Origin: Tenrec ecaudatus
Taxonomy: Eukaryota; Chordata; Mammalia; Afrosoricida; Tenrecidae
DNA: 64,000 nucleotides
Direction: 5' to 3'
Assembly (NCBI RefSeq): GCF_050624435.1
Contig: NC_134530.1
Span: 147,600,721-147,664,720, forward strand
The notes beneath the pieces were generated by a model. The model was given only the letters and a program-made list of their open reading frames with translations. It did no database searches and was not told where the DNA came from. The position numbers and the translations under genes were made by a program. The first letter of the stretch is position 1. Each line of letters begins with the position of its first letter. Positions 1-51,930 of the stretch are shown here, piece by piece.

Positions 1-267
1 GATAGAGTGTGGGTTTGTGTTGCCCTGGGCAGTTCTTTTGTTGTTAGTATCTCAGTTTCTCTTTAGTTGCAGGTCTACATTAGTTATCCCCTTCTCTTGA
101 CATCCCAAACAATAAGGCCCCTACTAGGGTACTTTATTTTAACTTGGATCAAGAATTTCTTCTCTGACAAAACAAAGCTTTGGGAAGTATATGCATATTT
201 AATAAGGTTCTAGCTCTGGAATGTAAACTGATTTAAACCCCATCTCTTCCTAGGTATGGGAACATGG

Positions 268-475
268 CTCAAAAAAGCTCACTCCCATTGGGTCAATTTT
301 GACTCACAGTGATCCTATAGGGCAGAGTAAGTGGAACTGCCTCTGTGGCTTTCCGAGACCGTAAATCGTTACAGGAGCAGAAAGCCTCATCTTTTGCCTA
401 GGAGTGGCTGGTGGGTTTGCCCTGCTGACTTTGTGGTTAGCAGCCTAACATATAACCTATTATGCCACCAAGTCG
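268..475 (-). repeat. AfroSINE
   Basis: Minus-oriented copy. The tail GTCAATTTTGACTCACAGTG, the box GGTGGGTTTGCCCTGCTGAC and the tRNA-like end GCCACCAAGTC are all visible, so it is near full length. It lies in a CAPZA1 intron. Confidence 0.8.
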
Positions 476-624
476 TAAATGATTAAATTGCCTTAAATCT
501 CAGTTTCCTCATCTATAAAGTAAGGCTAATACCATAAAACTGGTGAGAGCCAGGACTTGTCAAGGTTGCCTTGGTTTTGCGGGTCTCACACATTTTCCAC
601 CTTTGTCGGGGTGCAGTCTTACCA

Positions 625-2870
625 CTTTTTATTTTTAAATGATTTTATTGGGGGCTCTTATAGCTCTTATAAAACTTCATACATCAATTGTATCAAGCTT
701 ATTTGTTTATATGTTGCCATCATCATTTCCAAAACATTTTCTACTTGAGCCCTTTTATAGGCTTCTCTTTTTTCCCCTCCCTCCAACCCTAATGAATCCT
801 TGATTAATTATATATTGTTATTATTATTTCATATCTTACCCTGTGCTTTGTCTCTCTTCACCCATATGTTTGTTATCCATTCCCTTGAGGAGGGGGCTAT
901 ATATACACAACCTTGTGATGGGTTCCCCTTTTCTCCCCCTTCCCCCTCCCTGACCATGCCCCTACCCTCATGATATTGCTACTCCCACTACTGTTCCTGA
1001 AGGGGTTATCTGTCCTGGATTCCATGTGTTGAGACCTCTTATCTGTACCAATGTATGTTCCCCGGTCTAGCGAGATCTATAAGGTGAAACTGGGTCATGG
1101 TAGTGGGGGTGGGGGAAACATTTAGGAACTGGAGGAATGATGTGTGTTTCGTTGTTGCACTGCACCCTGATTGAATTATCCCTTATAGCCCTTCTGTGGG
1201 GGAGATATCCAATTGTCTACAGATGGGCTTTGGGTCTACACTCCAACCTCCTCATTCACATTGATTGATATAGTTGTTTGTGTGGGATCTTTTGATACTT
1301 TATCTCTGATCCCATTGACACCTAACAATCACACAAGCTAGTGTGCTTCTTCCATGTGGGTTTATTTGCTTCCCTGCTAGATGGCTGCTTGTTTAACTGC
1401 AACCCTTTAAGACCTCAGACACTAACCGGACGGAAACACAGGGTATCCAGGATAGATGATTCCTTTCGGACCAGTGCTGAGAGTAGTGATACTGGGAAGG
1501 TGGAAGGAAGGTGAGTTAGAAAGGGGGAACCGATTATAAGGATCTACATATGACCTCCTCCCTGGGGGGATGGACAACAGAAAAATGGGTGATGGGAGAC
1601 ATCGGAAAGTGTAAGATATGACAAAATAATAATTTGTAAATTATCAAGGGTTCATGAGGGATGGGGAAGCGGGGAGGGAAGGGGGAAAATGAGCTGATAC
1701 CAAGGGCTCAAGTAGAAAGCAAATATTTTGAGAATGATGAGGGCAACAAATGTGCTTGACATACAATGGATATATGTATGTATTGTGATAAGAGTTGTAT
1801 GAGCCCCAATAATGTGATTTAAAGAAAAAGGAAAAAAAAGAGACCTCTGACACTGTATCTTTTAATAGTCGGTTACCATCTGCTCTCTTCACATTTGCTT
1901 ATGCACCCATTTTGTCTTTAGTAATTGTGTAGGGAAGGTGAGTATCAAAAAGTGCCAGGTTATTAGAACAAAGTGCATGTGTTAAGGGAGAACCTTGAGT
2001 TGAGATCCAAAGTCCATCTGCTATCTTAATACTTAACATATAAATATATGTACACTGGCCCCTATCCCTTTCATTATAAATTAATATATTTACATATGTA
2101 CATGCCAGTAGCTTTACCTCTATAAATAGCTTTTGCCTTTTATTTCCTCTATTTCCTTTGTTTTTATTTCAGTTCCTAATATAACTATAATGTTCTTTTT
2201 TTTTTTAATCCTCTATTTGCTTTCACCTTCCTCATAGCCCACTATCATGCTTACCCTCCATTCAGCTCTCAGTAATTACTTGGAGAAATTACATTGTACT
2301 TGATTGAACCTCATCAGGCATTATACGCCCTCCTCACTATCAGTTTTCCATCACTTGCTCCCTTATCCCAGAGTTTGTAGGCTCTCCACTTTCCACTCCT
2401 CCTCTCTCATGTCCCCCTGGAACTTCCAGTCCCATTGTCTCCTCAGGATTGTTCGTCCTGCCTATCTTATATAGGTAGACATCATTGGGCGAAAGGAAAA
2501 GAAAAACAGAACAAGGAAAAAACCCAATAGGTAGTTCCAGGTCTGTCTGCTGACCCGTATGTATGTTTTCTGATCAAGGCTGATGAGGTGCTGAGCCTGC
2601 CCCTGAGTCAGAAGTCTGTTTTCAGGATTCCTCGGGGACTTGGTTACTTTGCTGCCCTGTTGCACTCCCTGTGCGTTTCACCAGTGCTGTCCCCGTAGCG
2701 CCATGGGTCACTGAGGGAACGTTGTACCTTGTGATGGAGCCGGTGCACGGTCCTCTCTTGCGTTGGCTGCTCCGTGATAGGATTTTGACCCCAACGCTTG
2801 GTGGGCCACGATGAGGTCCACTTTATCACTTTTCTATTACTCATTTTAGTGGCAAAGACTTATGCTTTTC
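625..2870 (-). repeat. Afrotherian L1-type 3'-end retroposon, minus strand, interrupted
   Basis: It starts with a T-rich reverse poly(A) (625-637) and then ATTTTATTGGGGGCTCTTAT. Three further pieces of the same family lie at 1424-1840, 26370-26533 and 27308-27705, and the oldest at 26640-26930. A polypurine tract (CCCTCCC on this strand near 770-785) resembles L1 3' UTRs. No reverse transcriptase is visible in it. The right end near 2870 is uncertain. A second copy sits inside it. Confidence 0.6.
1424..1840 (+). repeat. Second copy of the same retroposon, inserted in the first in opposite direction
   Basis: It reads as the reverse complement of the left part of the host copy. It ends in an A-rich tail (1821-1840) and is flanked by AGACCTCAGACACT (1410-1423) and AGACCTCTGACACT (1841-1854), a 14-bp target duplication with one mismatch. 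This proves retroposition and orientation; the copy is 5'-truncated. The GGGGAGGGAAGGGGGAAAA tract lies near 1670-1690. Confidence 0.75.
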
Positions 2871-3046
2871 TTACCCTCTGACACAGTTTCCAGAATTCCC
2901 AGATCTTATTGTAGTAGTTCCTATCTTGTTGAGTTTTTGTGAGGATTAAATGATAAGTTATTTGCATAACATTCTGAGCCTTACATGCCATGATTTATTA
3001 TTCCATCTCTTGTGTACTCATTCTCCTTGCTAATTATTCTCATTAA

Positions 3047-3160
3047 GTAAACCAACCCACTGCCATCTAGTCGATTTTGACTCATAGCCACTCTATAGGA
3101 CAGACTAGAACTCCTCCTTAACTTTTCCGAGGTTTACCCACTATGCTACAAAAGGGTCTT
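3047..3160 (-). repeat. AfroSINE, partial
   Basis: CCACTGCCATCTAGTCGATT and TCTATAGGACAGACTAGAAC are typical of the 3' half; the tRNA-like half is mostly lost. Confidence 0.75.
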
Positions 3161-3417
3161 TATTAGAAATTAGGACCCATCAAAACTCCTTGGTTTTCAC
3201 CGAGAAAATGTTTAATAACTTGATTTTTAAAAATAACTTGATTTTAATACCGATAATAGTGGAATCCTTAAAGTTTTCTGTGAATTTGAATTACCACCAT
3301 TGTGGATTGCTGTTCATCATATTAACTAATAAATTGGTCAGTCGATAAACATTGTGATCATGTGAGTTTGTGCTTTAAGCAATAGGTTTCTATATGAGCA
3401 ACACAAATTTGTACTAA

Positions 3418-6427
<3,010 letters not shown>

Positions 6428-7845
6428 AGGCTGAATGTAAGATTCTTCAGTGTGGCGGGGTGGGAAAAGGGATTCAACATGTGATCATATGATAAATAGG
6501 TGGTTTATAAACAAGAGTGATATTTTACTAGGGCTTTCAAAGTAAACAGGTTTTCTAGCCTCATGGATACTGTTGAACCTATACCATTGTCTAAATTCTT
6601 TTATGTTCTCAAGTTTGTAATATTTTGTTGTCACTATAGCTATTTGTTTTTGGTAATTCTGCCACACTTCATGTTAGAGAGATATCTATCTTGGAGTCAT
6701 TTTACTGTTTAGAAACTTTTCTTAGCCATAAAGCCCTCTTACTGATATGGACAGGAAATATATGTTCCGTACTTTTCTACCCCGTTCTTCAAAGAACTTC
6801 TGGTACTTCACTGGTTTTTACTGCTAACCCAACAGCTAAAGAAGTGATCTGAAAATTTTAGCTAAGTGGAAGACACATTCATCCTTCTCCCTCCAATGGC
6901 TTTAATCATCCTCTAAGGTGTCTCATCACCGGATAGATTTCAGATTTTTGGATTGAGGATTTTCACATCCTTTGAGGATCAGGGGGCACAGAGGAAGTGT
7001 TCTGGAAATTCCATTATAGCCAGCTTCTCTAGGGAAGTTGTTTTTAAATCCAAAGACTTGAACCACATTCCCTGCACATGTACATGTTTGCTTTCTTTTT
7101 ATCTTCTTTCCCTCATTGTCTCTATTTCCATGTAGTACCCTTGTAGTTACAGACATCTGCATTTTTAGAAGTTACTCAATTTGTTTGTTGATATTCAAGA
7201 ACTGCTGACATACTGTGGATATAGTAGAGTATATATATACTAAAACTTGAAAAATGCAGATGTCGAAGGAATAATAAGTATATCGTATTTTAATTCTTTG
7301 TGGCAGGATTGTTGTATAAACAAATGAATCAAACAACGATGTAAATCACAAATGAAAACTGAAAATGAACCAAAGGAAGAAGGATCGCTTCCAGGCAGTA
7401 TCTTTCTATTGTAGCCTGTTATTTAAGGAAATACTAGTGATTTGTTCTAAATAGGTTGTAAAGCGTGTTCCAAAATTTCCTTCTTCAGTCCTGCCTGCCA
7501 AAAATTCAAGTGTAACTGCAATATAGCAACCCTTCCCAGGTCTATTGGCAGGTGTGTGTTTGATCTCAGAATGCACAGGTGACATGGATATGATATGACA
7601 GCCGGTAATGGATTCATTTACATTGTTTACATTTCTCCGACCAGGCCTTAAGGGAAGGTCAATTTTTTTAAACTAAGTAATGTCTTCCTATCTCCAAATA
7701 CATGTCAAAAAGAAGGGTGTTTGTGCTTCAGCTTTTTTTTTTTTTTTGCTCAGTAATATAGTCAAGCAAGAGTGTTTCCAAGTGACCTGTTGAGCTATGT
7801 AAAGCATTTTTGTTTATTTCAAATAAAATATGTTTGTATTATTTG
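6428..7845 (+). other. CAPZA1: CAPZA1 3' UTR with polyadenylation signal
   Basis: This AT-rich non-coding stretch follows the CAPZA1 stop. A canonical AATAAA lies at 7822-7827, preceded by T-rich and followed by GT-rich sequence, so cleavage is expected near 7845. No open frame or repeat was recognised here apart from a T-run at 7733-7747. The end point is inferred from the signal. Confidence 0.75.
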
Positions 7846-8304
7846 TCATTCTTAACTATCCACCCATACCACATTATCCGCTGTAACAGGTAGACCAATA
7901 CAAATATACCTGTTTTGTTCTAAAACTGTCTGAGTCTCTCATTTTTGATCAGCTCTTTTTCTCAAGGTAAGATATAAAACTCTCTTTGATTTTATTTGAT
8001 GAAAATGTTCAAGATTTCTAAAATTAGTTTCTGCCTTCAACTATTACAAACCCAAGTATTAGCTTTTCTTTTTAGTAATTGAGCAGTATCTCAGAGGGTC
8101 CTAGTATTCTGTTGTAGTTCAAAGATTTTGTTTTGAGTTTCCATTTCTGTTAAAAAGCAAAATCTAGTTTGGCACTTAGAAAGACCCAAGTATTTTTGTA
8201 ACCACTTGGCAGGTAGTAGAAATGAAAGAATCCCTGTACCTTGAATTTCGGTACTATACTTCACATTTGCTTAAAATTCTGCTTTCCAGCCATTTCTGGT
8301 TTAG

Positions 8305-8830
8305 CCACTGTGTTAGTCTGGGTTGACTAGAGAAATAAATTCATAGACACTCATGTGTATAAGAAAAAGCTTTATGTACAAGAGCAATTGAATATTGATA
8401 AAACATCCCAGATCAAGTCCATAAGTTCGATATTGGCCCATATGTCTGATACCAATCTATTAATTACTCTTCAGACTCATGAAACACATGCAATGATGCT
8501 GAATGCAAGACGATCACAGGCCAGTGGGTGGAAAGTCTTGTGGATCCAGTGGCAGTGGAAGCATCTCAGCGCTGGCGTGGGGCTCCATGTGGATCCTCCA
8601 GCTTCATATTTCTAGTGTAGCTCTCAGGGCTCTAGCTGCATCAGGGTAGCTCCATCAGGCTGTTGGTCAGTAATGTCTTGCAGGGATTATATGTATCTGG
8701 CTGCTAGTGAACTATTTATCTCTGTGGCACCTCCAAATGAGCTCATCAAGCTGAAACCTGATTGACAGGCTACACTCTACCCCTTCACAAATTGACATCA
8801 GGGAACCTGAAGGAGTTTGTGTACCATAAG
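8305..8830. repeat. Unclassified interspersed repeat
   Basis: The block opens TGTTAGTCTGGGTTGACTAG and runs to about GGAGTTTGTGTACC. The wording resembles a dispersed afrotherian repeat I have seen, but I cannot assign a family. A BovB fragment abuts it. Confidence 0.45.
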
Positions 8831-8834
8831 CAAC

Positions 8835-9365
8835 ATCATAATAAATAGAAAACAAACCTGAGGCTGTGCAGGCTTTCATTTTGCTTGGACCCTCAGTCTA
8901 CACCCATGGAAACAGCAGTCTGTCAATCAAATGGCAAAGACTTCTAAATTGTTAAAGAGCAAAGATATCAGTCACTCTGAGGACTAAAGTCTACCAGACA
9001 AAACCCCAGATGATTGAAAGCACATGTAAGTGAGCCAGTGAATAAGAAAAGCAGAGAATTGGTAGATTTGAATTACATGTTGGTGAAGATATTGAAAGTA
9101 TAAGTCTGCCTCAGAAGAAGTACAGCTGTAGTGCTCCTTACTAGAGAGGATTGCTAGTGCTTTGGACACAGCAGGAGGGATCAGTCCCTAGAGAAAGACT
9201 TAGGTGAAGCTAGAGGTGAGAGAGAGATCTTCAACAAGATGGTTTAACAATGACTGCAACAATGGGCTCAAAACATTTGTCAGGGTGGGGCAGGGTGAGG
9301 CTATTTAGCATTTATACAATTGGGTCACTATGGGAATCAACTAGACAGCACCCAATAACAATCCT
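8835..9365 (+). mobile_element. RTE/BovB LINE fragment, 3' end
   Basis: Degraded end of the reverse transcriptase frame: the regions ACCCATGGAAACAGCAGTC, AAGCAAAGATATC-like, TTTGAATTACATGTTGGTGA (WCWRR block) and AGATCTTCAACAAGATGG. It then has the AfroSINE-like tail GGGTCACTATGGGAATCAAC and AACAATC at the end. Many breaks; it is intergenic. Confidence 0.8.
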
Positions 9366-9429
9366 CCTTGAGGACTAGTTGGAATTGGAATTGCCACCTT
9401 TTTAAGAGATGTTTGTAATGCAAATATAT

Positions 9430-9860
9430 TCAAACATCCTTGCCTTTGTCTTTTATTAATGGTCAGTCTGTTTCAAGGCTATCCTTTTGAGTTCCTTAGT
9501 TCAAACTGAGTGTAACTTCTTTTTGGCCATTGAAAAGCTTTGTTTTCTTGTATAATTGGGAGGAAGGCAACCTTCCTTGCCAAGTCCTGCAGAGCCTCCC
9601 GAATTCCTCTGGCTTCTTCAGCAAAACATTTGCTGGAATTGTGTCTATTTTATCACGTATTGCAGAAATCTGCCTGTGGTGCCCTACGTGTCTTAGGGCA
9701 AAGGTTTCGATGGCCAGATCAAAGGAGTGTTCTGTGGGACCTCACTCCTGGATTTGGCTTTGAGTTGACATTGTTAAAGGCTGTTTGTTTCTACCTGGGT
9801 GGCTGTATGCCACTGTTGGCTGCCAACTTCCAGTGCCGGCTCTCCCTTTGAGAATCTAGT
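9430..9860 (-). pseudogene. Possible processed retrocopy of an unrecognised gene
   Basis: Minus-strand reading gives coding-like stretches, e.g. SFDLAIETFALRHVGHHRQIS then, in another frame, FREALQDLARKVAFLPIIQ and KAFQWPKRSYTQFELRNSKG followed by TAG. About 50 nt later comes AATAAAAG near 9453. The arrangement of coding-like sequence, stop, short 3' UTR and poly(A) signal without introns looks like a retrocopy. I do not recognise the parent, and the frame relation could be chance. Confidence 0.35.
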
Positions 9861-9865
9861 TTATG

Positions 9866-11100
9866 AGAAACTGGTACATTCTGTTTTATTTGCTGACAAT
9901 TTTATAAAGAACTCCAGCTACTCAAGATAACCTAGTTCAGCTACCGATGCTTACTGACATGGACTCTTCTCACTCCTGGTGTCACTAGATAGGGTTTCTG
10001 AGATTACATTTCCAGGAGCACACTGCCTCCTTTTTCTCCCACGGAACTGTTGGTGGGTCTGAACTTCTGAACTTGTTTGCTTGTCCAAAAATGCCACTAG
10101 AGCTCTTAGTTCAGCTGTCAGGGAAATCAGATAAAGGAAGATTGATAAGGAACAAAAGTGGATCTTAAGAGAATTAGATGAGCTAAAGTTCTTTGAACAG
10201 AGGGCATATATAAACTCACAGAAGCTCTGTGATGGCAGAAATCAATTTCCCACCTCTTCAAAAATAAGCTCTCTTACTGATTCCGTTTGCAGATATACCT
10301 GCTATAATAGGCTTTCTTCTTGGTGATGGAAATACCAGTTTCAGTTTTCAAACTTTAAAGTTCACATTTTCTTTTTAATGTGCCCCCCCTTTTTATTTTT
10401 GGCTAGACAAGCTCTTCCTGCTTTATTTAAGGGCTGCTTTTTGGTTGCCCCAGAGAGCACAGATTAGTTGTAACACAGATAGAAAATGCCCAAATGCTGA
10501 ATTGTAGAAACCAAGTGACTGAGGAGTAATGAAAATCAAAATATACTGAGCATTTATTTCATTTTCTTCAAAGTGATCTTGGAGACTGTAGGGGTGACCA
10601 GCACATCAGGGCTGTATGAGCCCACAATTCCTTTTTAAGCCAGAAGCAGACAATAGTTTTGGTGAAGACGTCGAACAAATGAAACCTGAGCAGTCAGATG
10701 TTGAAAGATGGGAAAAGAAGAGCTTTCAGGACATCTAGAACAGCATGTATGAAAATAAACTTTAATACCCAGATGAAATGAATGAATTTTTCATAGGAAA
10801 TTGGTTTAGACCGGTTCCGTAACAACCAGAGCCACCCACTGCCCCATTGACACGCCCCAGGGGTTTCTGCTTCACCACACCTCCTGGTGTGTGTGTGAAG
10901 ATCATGTGCATGATGTGTCCAGAGAATAATGTGGTATGAAAAGTAGTAGGTTTAGGACAGGGTAAGCCAGCCTGCAATTCTAAAGAACTCACTCTCTTCA
11001 GGCCTCGTGGGCCTTAGCAGGTAAAATCTTTGAACAAAAGGAAAGTTTCTGGCTTCTTTCCTACTCTCTGCCCCCATGCCTCCCTCCTACTTTGTGTAAT
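9866..11100. other. CAPZA1-MOV10 intergenic DNA, nothing certain
   Basis: A TG-rich patch lies at 10888-10897 and an AATAAA at 10754-10759 on the plus strand. A minus-strand frame at 10992-10762 has no recognised match. Confidence 0.4.
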
Positions 11101-11102
11101 CA

Positions 11103-11295
11103 AGGAGTTCTGGTGGTATACTGCAAGGTCAGCAGTTCAAAACAACCAGTCAGTCACTTCTGATCCTCCAGAGAATGATGAGGCTTTCCACTCCCGCAGT
11201 CTGTCTAGGAAACTCTGGGGCATTTCTTCCCTGCCCTGTGGCCTCATTCTAAGCTATGTATGAGTTGGCATGGACTGATGGCAGCGAGTTGATTC
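11103..11295 (+). repeat. AfroSINE
   Basis: GGAGTTCTGGTGGTATACTG, AGGTCAGCAGTTC, GATGAGGCTTTCCACTCC and the terminal GGCAGCGAGTTG are all in order. Confidence 0.8.
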
Positions 11296-12614
11296 TTACG
11301 GAATGTTGCCAAGATGTTTTCACCTGCCTCCTCCGTCCCTGTGCCTTTGGTCCCAGGGACACGCATTGCCTGTTGCTAAGGCATGTTATTGCTGGCTTTA
11401 TTGGGTTGTTGGCCTGGGGAAAGGTACAAAGGTAGCCCAGCTGGACTTCATGACCTGGGTTCCTGACATTCCTCGCACTGGGTTACACAGATTGTGTGGC
11501 CTAAAGAGAACAACTTTGGAGAACACTGGATTTGATCTATTTGGAGCTCTGGTATGTTTGTTTAAGAAAAATACCATTAGATAACTTTATTTTCTTTGCC
11601 CCATTTGTATGTTTATTTCGTTCTGAAGGATGAGTAGATGGCAGTGCGAGGGCTTGTTTTGTTTCTTTGGGTGGTTACCCCCTCCCTTTTGCAAGTCCTC
11701 TGAAACACTTCTTCCCTTCCTGGTACTGATGGTGTTGCTGTTAACCGGTTATTTCCTGCCAGCCCCTGGCTTCCCTAGAAGCTCACGCTTTGGTAACCGT
11801 CCTGTACAAAGAACAATCAAGGAGTAGTAAACCGGACTGCAACTATGTGTCCACCGAACGTGTCTCAAGGGCAGGGAAGGCCAGCCTTTCACATAAGGAA
11901 GCCTGTGTGGCCGAGAAAAGCACTCACTGTTCGTCCTGGCAGAGCCCCTGTCCACTCCCTCCCACACACACACACCTCGATGCCTTGAGGGAGACACTCG
12001 GGCCTTTCTCTCAAACTAACTTGACTTTTTAAAAATAAAAATGATTTTTCTCTTTGACTCAACGTTCTTCCCAGCGTCTGCAAGGCCGAGCAGGGGAAGT
12101 GGGGGAGGGGTGTGTCTCCTGCTTGGCTACTTTTCTGTGCCCCTGGCAGCTCGGTTCGGGGGCTCTGCGGAGACTGGCGCAGTCCAGTAGCCCCCATCCA
12201 GGTCCCGCCGCTGCCCTTTGCCCCCGCTTTTCCAGCAGTCCCCCGGCGGAAGGCGTGCGGTGGGGGGGTGGGGGGCGTGGGCGTAGCCCGGCGGAGATTC
12301 TGAGCAAGAACCTCCCGGCTGCACTGGGGCCCCAGGCGGTAGCCACGTTCGGATCCTGGCTGGACGCCAGGGGAAGGAGCCTGGGGCGAGGGGAGGGCCC
12401 TGAGGGAGGGGTCAGCCTCCGAAGGAAAGAGTTAATGTGAGGAGGGGGAGGGGACAGGAGGAAGAGGCGAAGGGGAAAGGCGCAGGTAGGAAGAACGCCG
12501 AGGGAAGTCCAGCCTAGGGAGAGAAGGCAGCCCGCAGGGTCAGGGGTCAGAGTTTGGGGACTTCCCCCTCCGCAAGCACCCTCTTCCTCAGGCCGCTAAC
12601 TTCCGCGGCCGCGA

Positions 12615-12631
12615 CTTTCAGTTTCATTTCC
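12615..12631 (-). promoter_or_regulatory. ISRE/IRF-like element upstream of the MOV10 start codon
   Basis: Read on the minus strand, the site is GGAAATGAAACTGAAAG. It contains GAAACTGAAAG, a fit to the GAAANNGAAA core of interferon-stimulated response elements. It ends 36 bp before the MOV10 ATG, so it lies in the 5' UTR or core promoter. MOV10 is known to be interferon-inducible; use of this particular site is inference. Confidence 0.5.
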
Positions 12632-12667
12632 CCGGACCCTCCTGCCTGGGCCGCAGCCACCGCCGCG

Positions 12668-45365
<32,698 letters not shown>

Positions 45366-45615
45366 AGACACAGCTGCGGGGCCTTCAGCCTCCGCACACC
45401 AGCCAAGCCTTAACCGCCTGACCCACAACCAGAATCCTGCCTGACATGACCCAAGCTGCCTCTGTCCTCCGTGGGACAGGGGGAGGAGAGTTTACAACCC
45501 GAGCCATTCCACCCCCACCTCTGCTGGGGAGAATGACACACACCGGAGCTGCTAGCAATCAGGGGGGTGGGGAGGAAGAAAACGCTGAAAACAAAAAATC
45601 TTGTTTTATGCAAAA
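45366..45615 (+). other. MOV10: MOV10 3' UTR, no canonical AATAAA
   Basis: This is non-coding sequence between the MOV10 stop and the convergent RHOC 3' end. I find no AATAAA or ATTAAA. An A-rich stretch at 45583-45599 followed by a T-rich stretch could serve as a variant polyadenylation signal. The end is a guess. Confidence 0.4.
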
Positions 45616-45989
45616 GTCTCCATGACTCATGGGGGTGGGAGACCCAGCTTCCAGTGTCCCCAAGCTGCCCCACAGAGAAGGGTGGGACTGTGGAACCCAG
45701 CGCCGGGCCACACCCCTCCCTTCCAGAGCCCTGGAGGAAACCCAGTGGGAGGTGGCAGGGAAGCCACCCACGGCCTTCTAAGTTTAGCCCCAGCTGCAGA
45801 GACCCCCTCCCCTTGCCTGCCGCTGGGCCCAGAGCCAGGCATGACCTCATCTCTTGCTCCAAGGCCCCACCCACCAGCCCACTGGCCTAGCTGCAGCAGG
45901 GCCAGCCTGGCAATCCACTTGAGAGCTGGGACTCCAAGCTGGCAGCCAGGCCATGGGCTCATGGCACACAGACAGAAGGCTGCCACGCA

Positions 45990-46430
45990 CCTGTTGGACC
46001 CTATGTCCTTTATTCATACACCCAGCAGAGTACAGTCAGAGACAGAGCTTAGCTCTGCCCAAAGCCAGGTCGAGGGCTGGGAATCTGGGTCCATCACCTT
46101 CCAATCTGCCTGTCCCAGACGCTGCTGGGAGCCAGAAGTGTATAAAGTGCTGGTGTGTGACAGGTCCTCTGGGGAAGGCCAAGAGGAGCAAGAGCCCCAC
46201 CTCAGGACAGGAACTCTGGAAAGGCAGGCCCCAACCAGGGGTTCCCAGAAGGCTGCGAGGGGACCATCACCACCACTGGGGCTGGGGAAGCTCGGTGCAG
46301 TCCTGGGCTGGAGGGAACTGAAAGAGGGCACCTTCAGCTCGGAGTCCTGGAAGCTCTGGGGGGTAGGGGGTGGGGCGGGTTACTACACTCCTGGGGGAGA
46401 GGGGGGCGGGGCTGGGCAGCTTTGGAAACC
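45990..46430 (-). other. RHOC: RHOC 3' UTR with polyadenylation signal
   Basis: A minus-strand AATAAA lies at 46009-46014, about 420 nt past the RHOC stop. It faces the MOV10 3' end with under 400 bp between the two likely cleavage sites, so the two genes converge closely. Confidence 0.75.
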
Positions 46431-50979
<4,549 letters not shown>

Positions 50980-50980
<1 letters not shown>

Positions 50981-51930
50981 CGTCTAGGGCGGCGTCCAGG
51001 CTCGGCCAGACGCAGCGTACGGCCCCCACCGTCACACCCCGCCCCCTATTCCCGCCATTCCGCTGCCCGGGCCAGGGGGAATTCCCACCCCCACTCGCGC
51101 ACGGACCCCTCGGCCCGCTCCAGGCCAGGTCCGCCGGTGACCGCCTGGCCTGGGTGCTAGAGTCTAACTGGGACTTCCTTGTGGCGAGCCCAGTCGCCCC
51201 TTCGCTCATCGCCCGCCCCGCGGGGACACGTTTCAGGCGCCTGGCAGGGAAGGAAAGGGGGAAGGTCCCAGCTCGGCCACCGGGAGGCGGGGACCCCTGC
51301 CCGCCAGGGCGCCCCTGCCCCTCCTCGCTGCAGTTCTGGGAGGGGCCGCCGGGTCGGGCCCCTGCACCGCCGGGACGCCGCGTCCGCGGGGAGCGCGAGG
51401 ACGAGGAAAGTGCTCTCCCGGAGAGGAGTTCTGAGGTGCCCGCCGCCCCGCGCCCCCGGCCCCCCGTACCTTCCGCTGCGCCGCCTCCAGCTGCGCGGCC
51501 CGTGCCCGGAGCCGAGACTGACCGGAGGGGCCCCGCCTCGCCCTCCCTCGGCGCCGCGTCGGGGAGGGGCGGGGCGGGGCGGGCCGGCGGGGGAGGGGCG
51601 GCCGGGAGCGGGCCCCGCTCGGCCCTGTCAGTCTCCGCCCCCGGCCGCCGCGCGCCCCCCGCGCGTCTCGGCTCGCGGCCCCGGGCCGGGGCGGGGGGGG
51701 GGGGGGGCTGCGGGGAGACGCTTGCACTGCGGAGGGGCGGGGCGGACCCCCGAGGGCGCAGTCTCGGCGTGGCCGGCGGTCCCTGGGTGGCCCCGCGTCG
51801 GCAAAGTTGGGAGGCGCTCGAGGTGAGGTCGGGAAGGGCTGCTGCTGCCCTCCGGCGGCCAGGCCAGCGGGGGCGCGGGCCCGGGCGGCCCGCGTGGAGG
51901 CCGGCGGAAGGTGGCCCCTTCTGCACTTAG
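50980..51930 (-). promoter_or_regulatory. RHOC: CpG island promoter, probably RHOC
   Basis: The block is very CpG-dense, with repeated GGGGCGGGGC Sp1 boxes at 51558-51581 and a 14-base G run near 51694. It is the only such island upstream of RHOC and holds the candidate noncoding-exon donor. GC-rich open frames span it on both strands but show no protein similarity. Confidence 0.65.
51470..51600 (-). other. RHOC: Probable noncoding first exon of RHOC
   Basis: Because an acceptor lies 8 nt before the RHOC ATG, an upstream 5'-UTR exon is required. A good minus-strand donor, GCGGAAG|GTACGG, lies at 51470/51469 inside the GC-rich island, with GC boxes just upstream. The far edge is a guess. Alternative first exons, known for human RHOC, cannot be excluded. 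Confidence 0.5.

Noticed and set aside
625-1840. Apparent DNA transposon with inverted ends of about 110 bp
   Set aside because: A tail and 14-bp duplication show two opposite retroposon copies, one nested in the other.
8305-8830. Possible solo LTR
   Set aside because: I could not identify matching ends, a family or a target duplication, so it is left as an unclassified repeat.
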